Shown: positions 9,148 to 17,399 of the stretch, in pieces
How positions within the stretch are numbered: the first letter of the stretch is position 1
Layout: every line of letters begins with the position of its first letter
Assembly (NCBI RefSeq): GCF_014216315.1
Contig: NZ_CP045702.1
Span: 3,286,001 to 3,350,000, forward strand
Direction of reading: 5' to 3'
Source: Streptomyces finlayi
GTDB taxonomy: Bacteria; Actinomycetota; Actinomycetes; Streptomycetales; Streptomycetaceae
DNA length: 64,000 nucleotides
Made by a program: the position numbers and the translations under genes
The notes under the pieces: model-generated
Database searches by the model: none
What the model was told of the DNA's origin: nothing
What the model saw: the letters and a program-made list of their open reading frames with translations, nothing else

Positions 9148-11250
9148 GTGCCCGCGCACGAAGCAGAAAGCGACACCACCACCACAGAGCCTCCGGACCT
9201 CCCGGGTTCCCCGGACCCGCTGACGCGTGAGCGGGCCCATCTCGCCGCGTCCCGCTCCGCTCTCCGCGCGATGCGCGAGGACGTGCAGGCCCTCGACATC
9301 CGCGATGTCACCGCGAACTGGGTCAACTCCGTCGTCCTCCAGGCCCAGATGGACGACCGCATCAAGGCGCTGGCCGACCTCTCCCACACCCCGCTGTTCT
9401 TCGGACGCCTCGACTATCTGCACCGGGTCGGTGCGGACGAGGCGGAGGGCGCCGAGGGCGAGCAGTTCTACATCGGGCGCCGTCACGTCCATGACGCCCA
9501 CGGCGACCCGATGGTCATCGACTGGCGCGCGCCCGTCTCCCAGCCGTTCTACCGGGCGTCCAGGAAGGACCCGCAGGACGTCGGCCGGCGGCGCCGCTTC
9601 GGTTACACGAGCGGCGAGCTGACGGCGTACGAGGACGAACACCTCACCGACCCGGCCGAGGCCGCGCAGACCAGCAAGCTCCTCCAGGCGGAGATCGAGC
9701 GGCCACGCGTCGGCCCGATGCGCGACATCGTGGCAACGATCCAGCCCGAGCAGGACGAGATCGTACGGAGCGGGCTCGGCGGGACGGTGTGCGTGCAGGG
9801 AGGCCCCGGCACCGGCAAGACCGCCGTGGGCCTGCACCGTGTCGCGTATCTGCTGTACGCCCACCGCGACCGGCTGGCCCGCACCGGGACCCTGGTGATC
9901 GGGCCGAACCGGTCCTTCCTCCACTACATCGAGCAGGTGCTGCCCGCGCTGGGTGAGCTGGAGGTGAAGCAGGCGACCGTCGACGACCTGGTGACCGCGC
10001 ACGTCGAGGTCCGTGGCACGGACGAGGCGGCCGCCGCCGTGGTCAAGGGTGACGCCCGGATGGCGGAGGTCCTGCGCCGCGCGATCCGCTCCCACGTGAC
10101 GCCGCCGACGGAGCCGGTCATGGTGGTGCGCGGTTCGCGCCGCTGGCGGGTGCCCGTGTACGAACTGGAGGAGATCGTCGACGAGTTGCTGGCCCGCGAC
10201 ATCCGCTACGGCGCCGCCCACGAGGCCCTCCCCCAGCGCATCGCGCACTGCGTCCTGACCCGGATGGAGGAGGCGGGCGAGGCCCCCGACGACCGGGTGC
10301 AGAACGCGGTGGCCCGCACCCCCGCCGTGAAGGCGGCCGTGAAGGCGTCCTGGCCGGCCGTCGACCCGGCGAGACTGGTGCTGCGGCTCCTCTCCGACCC
10401 GGAGTTCCTGGCCGCGCACGCGGACGGTCTCCTCACGGAGGACGAGCGGAAGACGATTCTCTGGTCCAGGCCGCCGCGCAGCGCGAAATCGGCGAAGTGG
10501 TCGCTCGCGGACGCGGTGCTGATCGACGAGGCGCGCGACCTGGTCGCCCGTACGCACTCGCTCGGCCATGTCGTGATCGACGAGGCGCAGGACCTGTCGC
10601 CGATGCAGTACCGCGCGGTGGGCCGCCGCTGCTCGACCGGTTCGGCGACGGTGCTCGGCGACCTGGCCCAGGGGACGACACCGTGGTCGACGGAGAGCTG
10701 GGAGCAGGCGCTGTTCCACCTGGGCAAGGCGGACGCGCTGGTCGAGGAGCTGACGGCGGGCTTCCGTGTGCCGCGCGAGGTCATCGCGTACGCCTCACGG
10801 TTGCTGCCCTCGATCGCACCGGGCCTGGCTCCGGTGGAGTCGGTGCGTGAGTCGCCGGGTTCGATGGCCGTACGGGAGGTGGCGGACCCGGCCGGGCTGG
10901 ACGCGGCGGTGCTCGCGGCCTGCGCGGAGTCGCTGGCCCACGAGGGCTCGATCGGCCTGATCGCCGCCGACGCCCGGATCCCGGCCCTCGCCGCGGCCCT
11001 GGAGGCCGCGGGCCACGTCTGCCTCTCCCCGGGTGAGGAGACGACCGCGGAATCCCGCCTGACCCTGGTCCCGGCCTCGCTGGCGAAGGGCCTGGAGTAC
11101 GACTACGTGGTCCTGGACGACCCGGCGGCGGTGGTCGACGGCGAACCGGACGAACGCACGGGCCTGCGCCGCCTGTACGTGGCACTGACCCGCGCGGTCT
11201 CCGGTCTGATCGTGCTCCACTCGGCGCCGCTGCCGGAGGCGTTGGCGTAG
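9148..11250 (+). CDS. helD: HelD-family RNA polymerase-recycling ATPase
   Basis: The 700-residue protein belongs to superfamily 1 (UvrD/Rep-like) in the actinobacterial HelD group, which binds RNA polymerase and frees stalled or DNA-bound enzyme using ATP. The N-terminal coiled-coil (residues 20-80, RERAHLAASRSALRAMRED) is the arm that enters the secondary channel in known HelD structures. The Walker A motif GGPGTGKT begins near residue 218, Walker B is VIDEAQD near 476, and the C-terminal motor ends with VALTRAVSGL. I chose GTG 9148, which has GGAGG upstream at 9136-9140; the upstream open frame is non-coding in character. A second HelD-like gene lies 17 kb away. Confidence 0.9.
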   Translation: MPAHEAESDTTTTEPPDLPGSPDPLTRERAHLAASRSALRAMREDVQALDIRDVTANWVNSVVLQAQMDDRIKALADLSHTPLFFGRLDYLHRVGADEAEGAEGEQFYIGRRHVHDAHGDPMVIDWRAPVSQPFYRASRKDPQDVGRRRRFGYTSGELTAYEDEHLTDPAEAAQTSKLLQAEIERPRVGPMRDIVATIQPEQDEIVRSGLGGTVCVQGGPGTGKTAVGLHRVAYLLYAHRDRLARTGTLVIGPNRSFLHYIEQVLPALGELEVKQATVDDLVTAHVEVRGTDEAAAAVVKGDARMAEVLRRAIRSHVTPPTEPVMVVRGSRRWRVPVYELEEIVDELLARDIRYGAAHEALPQRIAHCVLTRMEEAGEAPDDRVQNAVARTPAVKAAVKASWPAVDPARLVLRLLSDPEFLAAHADGLLTEDERKTILWSRPPRSAKSAKWSLADAVLIDEARDLVARTHSLGHVVIDEAQDLSPMQYRAVGRRCSTGSATVLGDLAQGTTPWSTESWEQALFHLGKADALVEELTAGFRVPREVIAYASRLLPSIAPGLAPVESVRESPGSMAVREVADPAGLDAAVLAACAESLAHEGSIGLIAADARIPALAAALEAAGHVCLSPGEETTAESRLTLVPASLAKGLEYDYVVLDDPAAVVDGEPDERTGLRRLYVALTRAVSGLIVLHSAPLPEALA

Positions 11251-11352
11251 GAGTCCAGGAGTCCAGGAGTCCAGGAGTCCGGGTCTCCGGGCCTCCGGGC
11301 CTCCGGATCTCCGGATCTCCGGGTCCGGACCAGGTCTCCGGACCAGGTCCGG
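11250..11352. repeat. Cluster of short tandem repeats after helD
   Basis: About 3.5 copies of the 8-mer GAGTCCAG (from 11251) are followed by about five copies of an 8-mer ending CTCCGG (11282-11327) and then two copies of ACCAGGT(CT)CCGG (11329-11352). The helD stop and the cutC stop flank it, so it fills the convergent 3' region. It is probably slippage-generated and may fold as a transcription barrier; no clear terminator hairpin is seen. Confidence 0.8.
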
Positions 11353-11400
11353 CTGCCCGTCACGCGCGCGCTCCCCAGACGCTCACCCGTCCGGAGCCGC

Positions 11401-12090
11401 TCAGCCGTCCAGGGCCGCTCGCCACTCCCGTACCGCCGCCTCGTCCACCGGTGACGCCCAGCCTCCGGGGCGGGCCGCGCCGCCGATGTGGACGGCGTCG
11501 ATGCCGCCGGCGAGGAGCTGCGGGAGGTGGTCCAGGCGGAGGCCGCCGCCGACCAGGATGCGGGCTTCGTAGCCGGGCATGCCCGTGCGGGACGCCTCGG
11601 CCAGCAGGGTCGGGACGCCGTCGTCGACACCGGTCGCCGCACCTGCCGTGAGGTAGGTGTCCAGGCCGGGGAGATCGGCGAGGGCCTTGCGCAGGGCATC
11701 GCGGTCGGCGGCGCGGTCGATCGCCCGGTGGAACGTCCACCGGCAGCCGTTCAGCTCGGCGACGAGGCGCTCGACGGCCACCAGGTCGGGGTGGCCCTCC
11801 GCGTCGAGGAAGCCGAGGACGAACTCCTCCGCGCCTTCGGCCCGCATCTCACGGGCCTTCTCCACGAGGACGTCGACGTCGCCCGCGGCGAATCCGTCCG
11901 CGACCCTGAGCATGACGCGCAGGGGAATGTCCACGGCGGACCGGATCTCCGCGAAGGTCTCACGGGACGGCGTCAGGCCGTCCGCCGCCATGTCGGCGAC
12001 CAGTTCGAGGCGGTCCGCACCACCCGCCCGGGCAGCGACCGCGTCCTGCGCGTCGAGAGCGATCACCTCCAGGACTGCACGGTTGCTCAT
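11401..12090 (-). CDS. cutC: CutC family protein
   Basis: The 229-residue cytoplasmic TIM-barrel protein has the CutC hallmarks ALDAQDAVAARAGGADRLEL near the N-terminus, GLTPSRETF and the late glycine-rich GGGLRLDHLPQLLAGGIDAVHIGGAAR. CutC was named for copper homeostasis, but its biochemical activity is not settled. It is divergent from the copper ATPase gene copA, separated by 244 bases, which fits a link with copper. A DasR-type inverted motif lies just upstream of its start (12118-12133), which hints instead, or in addition, at control by amino-sugar status. Confidence 0.9.
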   Translation of the reverse strand: MSNRAVLEVIALDAQDAVAARAGGADRLELVADMAADGLTPSRETFAEIRSAVDIPLRVMLRVADGFAAGDVDVLVEKAREMRAEGAEEFVLGFLDAEGHPDLVAVERLVAELNGCRWTFHRAIDRAADRDALRKALADLPGLDTYLTAGAATGVDDGVPTLLAEASRTGMPGYEARILVGGGLRLDHLPQLLAGGIDAVHIGGAARPGGWASPVDEAAVREWRAALDG

Positions 12091-12117
12091 CGGTCCCCAT
12101 TCCTCCAGATAACGGCC

Positions 12118-12133
12118 ACAGGTCTAGTCCACT
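12118..12133. promoter_or_regulatory. Candidate DasR (dre) operator upstream of cutC
   Basis: The 16-mer ACAGGTCTAGTCCACT agrees at 13 of 16 positions with the dre consensus as I recall it (AGTGGTCTAGACCACT). It is centred about 35 bases upstream of the cutC start. Assignment is by motif only. Confidence 0.45.
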
Positions 12134-12270
12134 GGCCAGCCTACGGGTCACACACCGGAAGGTGCGGCTCCCCATGTAAACGTGCGGCGGACGAGGCGCG
12201 CGAGGCACACGGGCCGCGGCATGGATCATCCCTTGCGTTTCATAGGGGCGGGGGGTATACATGAGGAGCA

Positions 12271-12289
12271 GATACCCCAGGGGGGTATC
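12271..12289. promoter_or_regulatory. CsoR-type copper operator upstream of copA
   Basis: GATACCCC and GGGGTATC form a perfect 8-bp inverted repeat separated by three bases, the pattern known for CsoR sites. An additional half-site, GGGGGGTATAC, lies at 12250-12260. They sit 46-85 bases before the copA start, over the likely promoter, so Cu(I) would relieve CsoR repression of the exporter. No csoR gene is in the window. Confidence 0.78.
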
Positions 12290-12334
12290 TTGACGGGTAG
12301 CCGAGACAGGTATCCAGAGCCAGGGAGGAACCCC

Positions 12335-14614
12335 GTGTCCGCGCACACCGCCACACCCGACGCCACCGCAGTCAACACCGCCGCCGAGGTCGAGCTCGCC
12401 ATCGGCGGCATGACCTGCGCCTCGTGCGCAGCCCGGATCGAGAAGAAGCTGAACCGGATGGACGGGGTCGAGGCCACCGTCAACTACGCCACCGAGAAGG
12501 CCAAGGTCAGCTACCGGGGCGCGGACGTCTCCGTACAGGACCTGATCGCCACCGTCGAAGCCACCGGCTACACCGCGCAGGAACCCGCTCCCCCCGTACG
12601 CGCCGGGGACGACGGCGCCCCGCAGGAGGCGGAGACCGACGCGCTCCAGCCGCTGCGGCAGCGGCTGCTCACCGCCGTCCTGCTCGCCGTGCCCGTCATC
12701 GCGATGGCGATGATCCCCGCGCTCCAGTTCGACTACTGGCAGTGGCTCTCCCTCACGCTCACCGCCCCCGTGGTCACCTACGCGGCCTGGCCCTTCCACC
12801 GCGCCGCCTGGACCAACGCCAAGCACGGCGCGGCGACGATGGACACCCTGATCTCGGTCGGCACCTCGGCCGCGTTCCTCTGGTCGGTGTGGGCGCTCTT
12901 CTTCGGCACCGCCGGCATGGTCGGCATGACCCACCCCTTCGAGCTGACCATCGGCCGCAGCGACGGCGCCGGGAACATCTACCTCGAAGCCGCCGCCGGA
13001 GTCACCGCGTTCATCCTGGCCGGGCGCTACTTCGAGGCCCGCTCCAAGCGCAAGGCGGGCGCCGCGCTGAAGGCGCTCCTGGAGCTCGGCGCCAAGGAGG
13101 TCACCGTCCTGCGGGACGGCGGCGAGGTGACCGTGGCGACCTCCGACCTCCAGGTCGGCGACCGCTTCCTGGTCCGGCCCGGCGAGAAGATCGCCACCGA
13201 CGGCACGGTCGTCGAGGGCTCGTCGGCGGTCGACGCCTCGATGCTCACCGGCGAGTCCGTCCCCGTCGAGGCCGGCGTGGGCGACTCCGTCACCGGGGCC
13301 ACCCTCAACGCGGGCGGCCGGCTCGTCGTCGAAGCCACCCGGGTCGGCGCCGACACCCAGCTCGCCAGGATGGCCAAGCTCGTCGAGGACGCCCAGAACG
13401 GCAAGGCCGCCGCCCAGCGCCTCGCCGACCGCATCTCCGCGGTCTTCGTGCCCGTCGTGATCGCCCTCGCGCTCGGCACGCTCGGCTTCTGGCTCGGCAA
13501 CGGGGCCGGTCTGACGGCCGCGTTCACCGCCGCCGTCGCCGTACTGATCATCGCCTGCCCCTGCGCCCTCGGACTCGCCACACCCACCGCCCTCATGGTC
13601 GGCACAGGACGCGGCGCCCAGCTCGGCATCCTCATCAAGGGCCCCGAAGTCCTGGAGACCACCCGCCGCGTCGACACGATCGTCCTCGACAAGACCGGCA
13701 CCGTCACCACCGGCCGCATGACCCTCCTCACCGTCCACACCGCCCAAGGCACCACCGAAACCGACGTCCTGCGCCTCGCGGGCGCCCTCGAACACGCCTC
13801 CGAACACCCCATCGCCCAAGCCGTCGCCACAGGCGCACTCCAGCGCACCGGCGCCCCCCTCCCCACTACCGAAGACTTCGCCAGCATCGCGGGCCTCGGT
13901 GTGCAGGGCGTCGTCGAGGGCCACGCCGTCCTCGTCGGCCGCGAGCAGCTGCTCACCGAGTGGGAGATCCACCTGCCGGTGGAGCTGGCCCGCGGCAAGG
14001 CCGCGGCGGAGGCCGCGGGCCGTACGGCGATCGCGGTGGCCTGGGACGGCGAGGCCCGCGCGGTCCTCGTAGTCGCCGACGCGGTGAAGGACACCAGCGC
14101 CGAGGCGATCCGCCGACTGCGGGACCTGGGGCTGACCCCGATCCTGCTCACCGGCGACAACAAGGCCGTCGCGGAAGCCGTCGCGGCGGAGGTCGGGATC
14201 GAAGAGGTGTACGCGGAGGTCATGCCGGAGGACAAGGTCGACGTGGTCAAGCGCCTCCAGGCGGAGGGCCGTTCGGTCGCCATGGTCGGCGACGGCGTCA
14301 ACGACGCCGCCGCGCTGGCCCAGGCCGACCTGGGCCTGGCGATGGGCACGGGCACGGACGCCGCCATCGAGGCCGGCGACCTGACCCTCGTACGCGGGGA
14401 CCTGCGGGCCGCCCCGGACGCCATCCGGCTCTCGCGCCGGACGCTCGGCACGATCCGTACGAACCTGTTCTGGGCCTTCGCCTACAACGTGGGCGCCCTG
14501 CCACTCGCCGCGGCGGGCCTCCTGAACCCGATGATCGCGGGAGCCGCGATGGCCTTCTCCTCGGTCTTCGTGGTCGGCAACTCGCTGCGGCTGCGGGGGT
14601 TCAAGGCGGCGTAG
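12335..14614 (+). CDS. copA: Copper-translocating P1B-type ATPase CopA
   Basis: This 759-residue inner-membrane pump exports Cu(I). An N-terminal heavy-metal-associated domain carries MTCASC at residues 26-31. The transmembrane metal site CPC lies near residues 408-410 (IIACPCALGLATPTAL). The phosphorylation motif DKTGT begins near 452, the HP of the nucleotide-binding domain is in SEHPIAQ, and the hinge is GDGVND. Eight hydrophobic helices fit the family. I chose GTG 12335, preceded by GGGAGGA at 12323-12329. CsoR-type operator repeats precede it, so copper induction is likely. Confidence 0.95.
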   Translation: MSAHTATPDATAVNTAAEVELAIGGMTCASCAARIEKKLNRMDGVEATVNYATEKAKVSYRGADVSVQDLIATVEATGYTAQEPAPPVRAGDDGAPQEAETDALQPLRQRLLTAVLLAVPVIAMAMIPALQFDYWQWLSLTLTAPVVTYAAWPFHRAAWTNAKHGAATMDTLISVGTSAAFLWSVWALFFGTAGMVGMTHPFELTIGRSDGAGNIYLEAAAGVTAFILAGRYFEARSKRKAGAALKALLELGAKEVTVLRDGGEVTVATSDLQVGDRFLVRPGEKIATDGTVVEGSSAVDASMLTGESVPVEAGVGDSVTGATLNAGGRLVVEATRVGADTQLARMAKLVEDAQNGKAAAQRLADRISAVFVPVVIALALGTLGFWLGNGAGLTAAFTAAVAVLIIACPCALGLATPTALMVGTGRGAQLGILIKGPEVLETTRRVDTIVLDKTGTVTTGRMTLLTVHTAQGTTETDVLRLAGALEHASEHPIAQAVATGALQRTGAPLPTTEDFASIAGLGVQGVVEGHAVLVGREQLLTEWEIHLPVELARGKAAAEAAGRTAIAVAWDGEARAVLVVADAVKDTSAEAIRRLRDLGLTPILLTGDNKAVAEAVAAEVGIEEVYAEVMPEDKVDVVKRLQAEGRSVAMVGDGVNDAAALAQADLGLAMGTGTDAAIEAGDLTLVRGDLRAAPDAIRLSRRTLGTIRTNLFWAFAYNVGALPLAAAGLLNPMIAGAAMAFSSVFVVGNSLRLRGFKAA

Positions 14615-14689
14615 AAGACGGTCTGCCACAGCCGCAAGTCAGTGACGGTCAACGACTCCACAAGGTCGGGCGCTGGCTAGAGTCACCCC

Positions 14690-15343
14690 ATGACCGACAG
14701 CGCCCACAGCCGCCTCCGTACCCGCTGGCACACGGCCCTCGTCGCCGCCCGGGGCGGCGCCGAGGAGCCCGATCCGCTGCCGTACGCCGACAACCTCCTG
14801 GCGCGCTGGGCCGAGCCCCAGCGGCGCTACCACACCACCGCGCACCTGGCCGCGGTCCTGGACCGCGTCGACACGCTCGCCGGTCACGCGGCGGACCCGG
14901 ACGCGGTGCGGCTCGCCGCCTGGTTCCACGACGCCGTCTACCGCCCCGACCGTTCGGAGAACGAGGAGCGCAGCGCCGTGCTCGCCGAGCGCGCCCTGCC
15001 GGAGGCCGGTGTCCCTTCCGCCGTGACGACCGAGGTCGCCCGGCTGGTCAGGCTCACCGTCACCCATGATCCGGCGGAGGGTGACGCCAACGGCGAGGTG
15101 CTGTGCGACGCGGATCTGGCCGTCCTGGCGTCCGGCCCGAAGGAGTACGCGGAGTACGCGGCGCAGGTGCGCGAGGAGTACGCCTTCGTGCCCGACGAGG
15201 CGTTCCGGGAGGGTCGGGCCGCGGTGCTGCGGCAGCTCCTGGGCCTGCCCGCACTGTTCCGTACGCCGCACGGGGTCGCGGAGTGGGAGCCGAGGGCGCG
15301 GCAGAACCTGATGACGGAGCTGGAGCTGCTGTCGGGAATGTGA
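14690..15343 (+). CDS. HD-domain metal-dependent phosphohydrolase
   Basis: The 217-residue protein carries the HD superfamily metal ligands: H in YHTTAHL near residue 47, the HD pair in AAWFHDAVYRP, and a late D in CDADLAVL. This is the uncharacterised bacterial HD group usually annotated as a predicted metal-dependent phosphohydrolase; the substrate is unknown and may be a nucleotide. It follows copA by 75 bases and precedes the MFS exporter, but nothing shows a functional link to either. Confidence 0.85.
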   Translation: MTDSAHSRLRTRWHTALVAARGGAEEPDPLPYADNLLARWAEPQRRYHTTAHLAAVLDRVDTLAGHAADPDAVRLAAWFHDAVYRPDRSENEERSAVLAERALPEAGVPSAVTTEVARLVRLTVTHDPAEGDANGEVLCDADLAVLASGPKEYAEYAAQVREEYAFVPDEAFREGRAAVLRQLLGLPALFRTPHGVAEWEPRARQNLMTELELLSGM

Positions 15344-15370
15344 GCGCCCGGACGGGTGTTGCCGAGTGTC

Positions 15371-16660
15371 ATGCCCGACTCCGTCTCCAGCCCTGCCCGC
15401 AGTACCCGTATGCCCCTCGCCGTGTACATCCTGGGCCTCTCGGTCTTCGCCCTCGGTACCAGCGAGTTCATGCTGTCCGGGCTGTTGCCACCGATCGCCG
15501 AAGACATGGACGTGTCCATTCCGCAGGCCGGGCTCCTCATATCGGCCTTCGCGACAGGCATGGTGATCGGCGCCCCGCTGCTGGCCGTGGCCACACTGAG
15601 ACTGCCGCGCCGGACCACGCTCATCGCGCTGATCTCGGTCTTCGGGCTCGGGCAGATCGCGGGTGCGCTGGCCCCGACGTACGAGATCCTCTTCGTTTCC
15701 CGTGTGGTCAGCGCCTTCGCCTGTGCGGGTTTCTGGGCCGTCGGTGCGGCCGTCGCCATAGCGATGGTCCCGGTGAACGCGCGGGCGCGGGCCATGGCCG
15801 TGATGATCGGCGGGCTGTCGATCGCCAATGTGCTGGGTGTGCCGCTGGGCGCGTTCCTGGGTGAGAATCTGGGCTGGCGTTCGGCGTTCTGGGCGGTGGG
15901 CGCGGCGTCCGCCGTGGCCCTGGTCGGGGTGGCGACGCTCATCCCCCGTATCCCGCTCCCGGACGAGAAGCCGCGGATCAAGCGGGAGATGGCGATCTAC
16001 CGGGACCGGCAGGTCTGGCTCTCCGTGGTGATCACGGCGCTCGCCGCCGGTGGTGTCTTCTGCGCGTTCAGCTATCTCGCGCCGCTGCTGACCGATGTGG
16101 CGGGACTGGAGTCGGGCTGGGTGCCCTGGGTGCTCGGACTGTTCGGGATCGGTGCGGTGATCGGTACGGCGATCGGCGGCCGGGTCGCGGACGGGCACCT
16201 CTTCGGGGTGCTGCTCAGCGGGATCACGGCCTCCACGGTCTTCCTGGTGGCGCTCGCCCTGTTCGCCTCCAGCCAGGTCGCGGTGGTGGCGCTGGCGTTC
16301 CTGCTGGGCCTGTCGGCGTTCTTCACGGCGCCCGCGCTCAACGCCCGGATGTTCAACCTGGCGGGCGCGGCCCCGACCCTGGCCGGTGCGACGACGACGG
16401 CCGCGTTCAACCTGGGCAACACGAGTGGCCCGTGGCTCGGCGGCACGGTGATCGACGCGGACTTCGGCTTCGCGGCGACGGCGTGGGCGGGGGCCGCGAT
16501 GACGGTGCTGGCGCTGGTGGCGGTGTTCGTCTCGCTCCGGCTGCACCAGGGGCAGGGCACCCCGTCCCGCCTGATCGCCTCGGCGAAGTCGACGGCGGGC
16601 CTCGGCCCCACTACGCCGGTGCTGGACGCCCCTTCGGTCTCCGTAGACCGGCAGCCGTAA
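15371..16660 (+). CDS. Cmx/CmrA-like chloramphenicol exporter (MFS)
   Basis: The 429-residue major-facilitator protein has twelve predicted helices. The segment MPLAVYILGLSVFALGTSEF and the region VVSAFACAGFWAVGAAVAIA, including the central RARAMAVMIGG loop, match the Cmx/CmlR group of chloramphenicol efflux pumps of actinomycetes closely, as I remember them. The ATG at 15371 is preferred; GTG 15356 would add five residues. The C-terminal 30 residues are hydrophilic. The family link is strong; actual substrate range is inferred. No local regulator gene is evident. Confidence 0.85.
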   Translation: MPDSVSSPARSTRMPLAVYILGLSVFALGTSEFMLSGLLPPIAEDMDVSIPQAGLLISAFATGMVIGAPLLAVATLRLPRRTTLIALISVFGLGQIAGALAPTYEILFVSRVVSAFACAGFWAVGAAVAIAMVPVNARARAMAVMIGGLSIANVLGVPLGAFLGENLGWRSAFWAVGAASAVALVGVATLIPRIPLPDEKPRIKREMAIYRDRQVWLSVVITALAAGGVFCAFSYLAPLLTDVAGLESGWVPWVLGLFGIGAVIGTAIGGRVADGHLFGVLLSGITASTVFLVALALFASSQVAVVALAFLLGLSAFFTAPALNARMFNLAGAAPTLAGATTTAAFNLGNTSGPWLGGTVIDADFGFAATAWAGAAMTVLALVAVFVSLRLHQGQGTPSRLIASAKSTAGLGPTTPVLDAPSVSVDRQP

Positions 16661-16883
16661 GGCGCCGCACCAGCTCTTTCGACCCGATCTGCCGCGCCCC
16701 GGCGCGCACCGCGTCGTCGTACCGCGCCGCCGGTACGTCGTAGTGGTCGCGCTCGAAGGCGCGCGGCGGGCAGCCGATCGAGGCCGCGAAGGCGTGCAGC
16801 TCGTCGAACGACACGTCGCTGACCAGGTGCGACCACAACAGCCCATGCCCCGGCCAGTCCGGCGGGTCGATGTAGAGCGTCAA
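16611..16883 (-). CDS. DUF4031 protein
   Basis: This small conserved actinobacterial protein of 90 residues starts TLYIDPPDWPGHGLLWSHL and contains RAFERDHYDVP, the hallmarks of DUF4031, whose function is unknown. The start is TTG 16883, which overlaps the stop of the upstream gene in the sequence TTGA, so the two are translationally coupled. The frame upstream contains no better start. It ends inside the last 50 bases of the convergent MFS gene, an overlap of the two 3' ends. Confidence 0.82.
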   Translation of the reverse strand: MTLYIDPPDWPGHGLLWSHLVSDVSFDELHAFAASIGCPPRAFERDHYDVPAARYDDAVRAGARQIGSKELVRRLTAAGLRRPKGRPAPA

Positions 16884-17248
16884 CGTCCCAGCACCCCGTT
16901 CAGCCCGCCCACCGGAGCCACCTGAACGGTCGCCTTCGTGCAGACCCAGTGCGGGTCGGGACCCAGTTCGGGCTCGACGTCGAGTGCGTGGGGTCCGCCC
17001 TCGGCACAGACCGGGCACAGGGGCCAGCGGCCGTACTTCTCCAGCAGGGCGTCCTGGACGTCCTGAGCGATCAGACCGACGACGAAGCCCGCGCCCTCGG
17101 GCCACTGCTCGACCCACCAGCGCCGGTGCGTCACAGCATCCTCGACCAGCGAGACGATCTCGGCCTCGGCGACATCGCCCGCGGCGAGATCGGCCATGAC
17201 GAGCGCCCGGGCCGTGTGCAGCGCCTGTTCCAAGGGGTTCATCTCCAT
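16880..17248 (-). CDS. Conserved hypothetical with zinc-ribbon-like C-terminus
   Basis: The 122-residue protein starts at ATG 17248. Residues 1-60 are helical (LEQALHTARALVMADLAAGD). The second half has CPVCAEGGPHA and a later Cys in WVCTKA, which may bind zinc. It lies immediately upstream of DUF4031 with coupled translation, so the two proteins probably work together. Upstream, the divergent MurR-type regulator starts 117 bases away. The function is unknown. Confidence 0.72.
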   Translation of the reverse strand: MEMNPLEQALHTARALVMADLAAGDVAEAEIVSLVEDAVTHRRWWVEQWPEGAGFVVGLIAQDVQDALLEKYGRWPLCPVCAEGGPHALDVEPELGPDPHWVCTKATVQVAPVGGLNGVLGR

Positions 17249-17345
17249 GCGGCCATTGTCCTCCACCGGCGGCGGACACCTGGCGGACAGGGGTGACCTT
17301 CTCCGCCCGAGGCAGGGCGCCGGAGGGGGTTGACGGCGCGCATCC

Positions 17346-17399
17346 TTGAAAATATCTTTCAAAGGTGACCAATGAAGTGAAGGAAAGTTTCAGCGCTGC
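17346..17399. promoter_or_regulatory. Candidate operator for the RpiR/MurR-type regulator
   Basis: TTGAAA and TTTCAA are arranged as an inverted repeat with a five-base spacer at 17347-17363, immediately before the regulator's GTG start. A second GAAA(G)TTTC-type repeat lies just inside the coding sequence near 17382-17393. Such GAAAnnTTTC repeats are known targets of RpiR-family regulators, so autoregulation is likely. Confidence 0.55.

Noticed and set aside
12182..12334. N-terminal extension of CopA
   Set aside because: The extra codons cover the CsoR operator and promoter, so translation must begin at 12335.
11960..14629. 889-codon open frame opposite copA
   Set aside because: Long only because of high GC; copA on the plus strand has all catalytic motifs.
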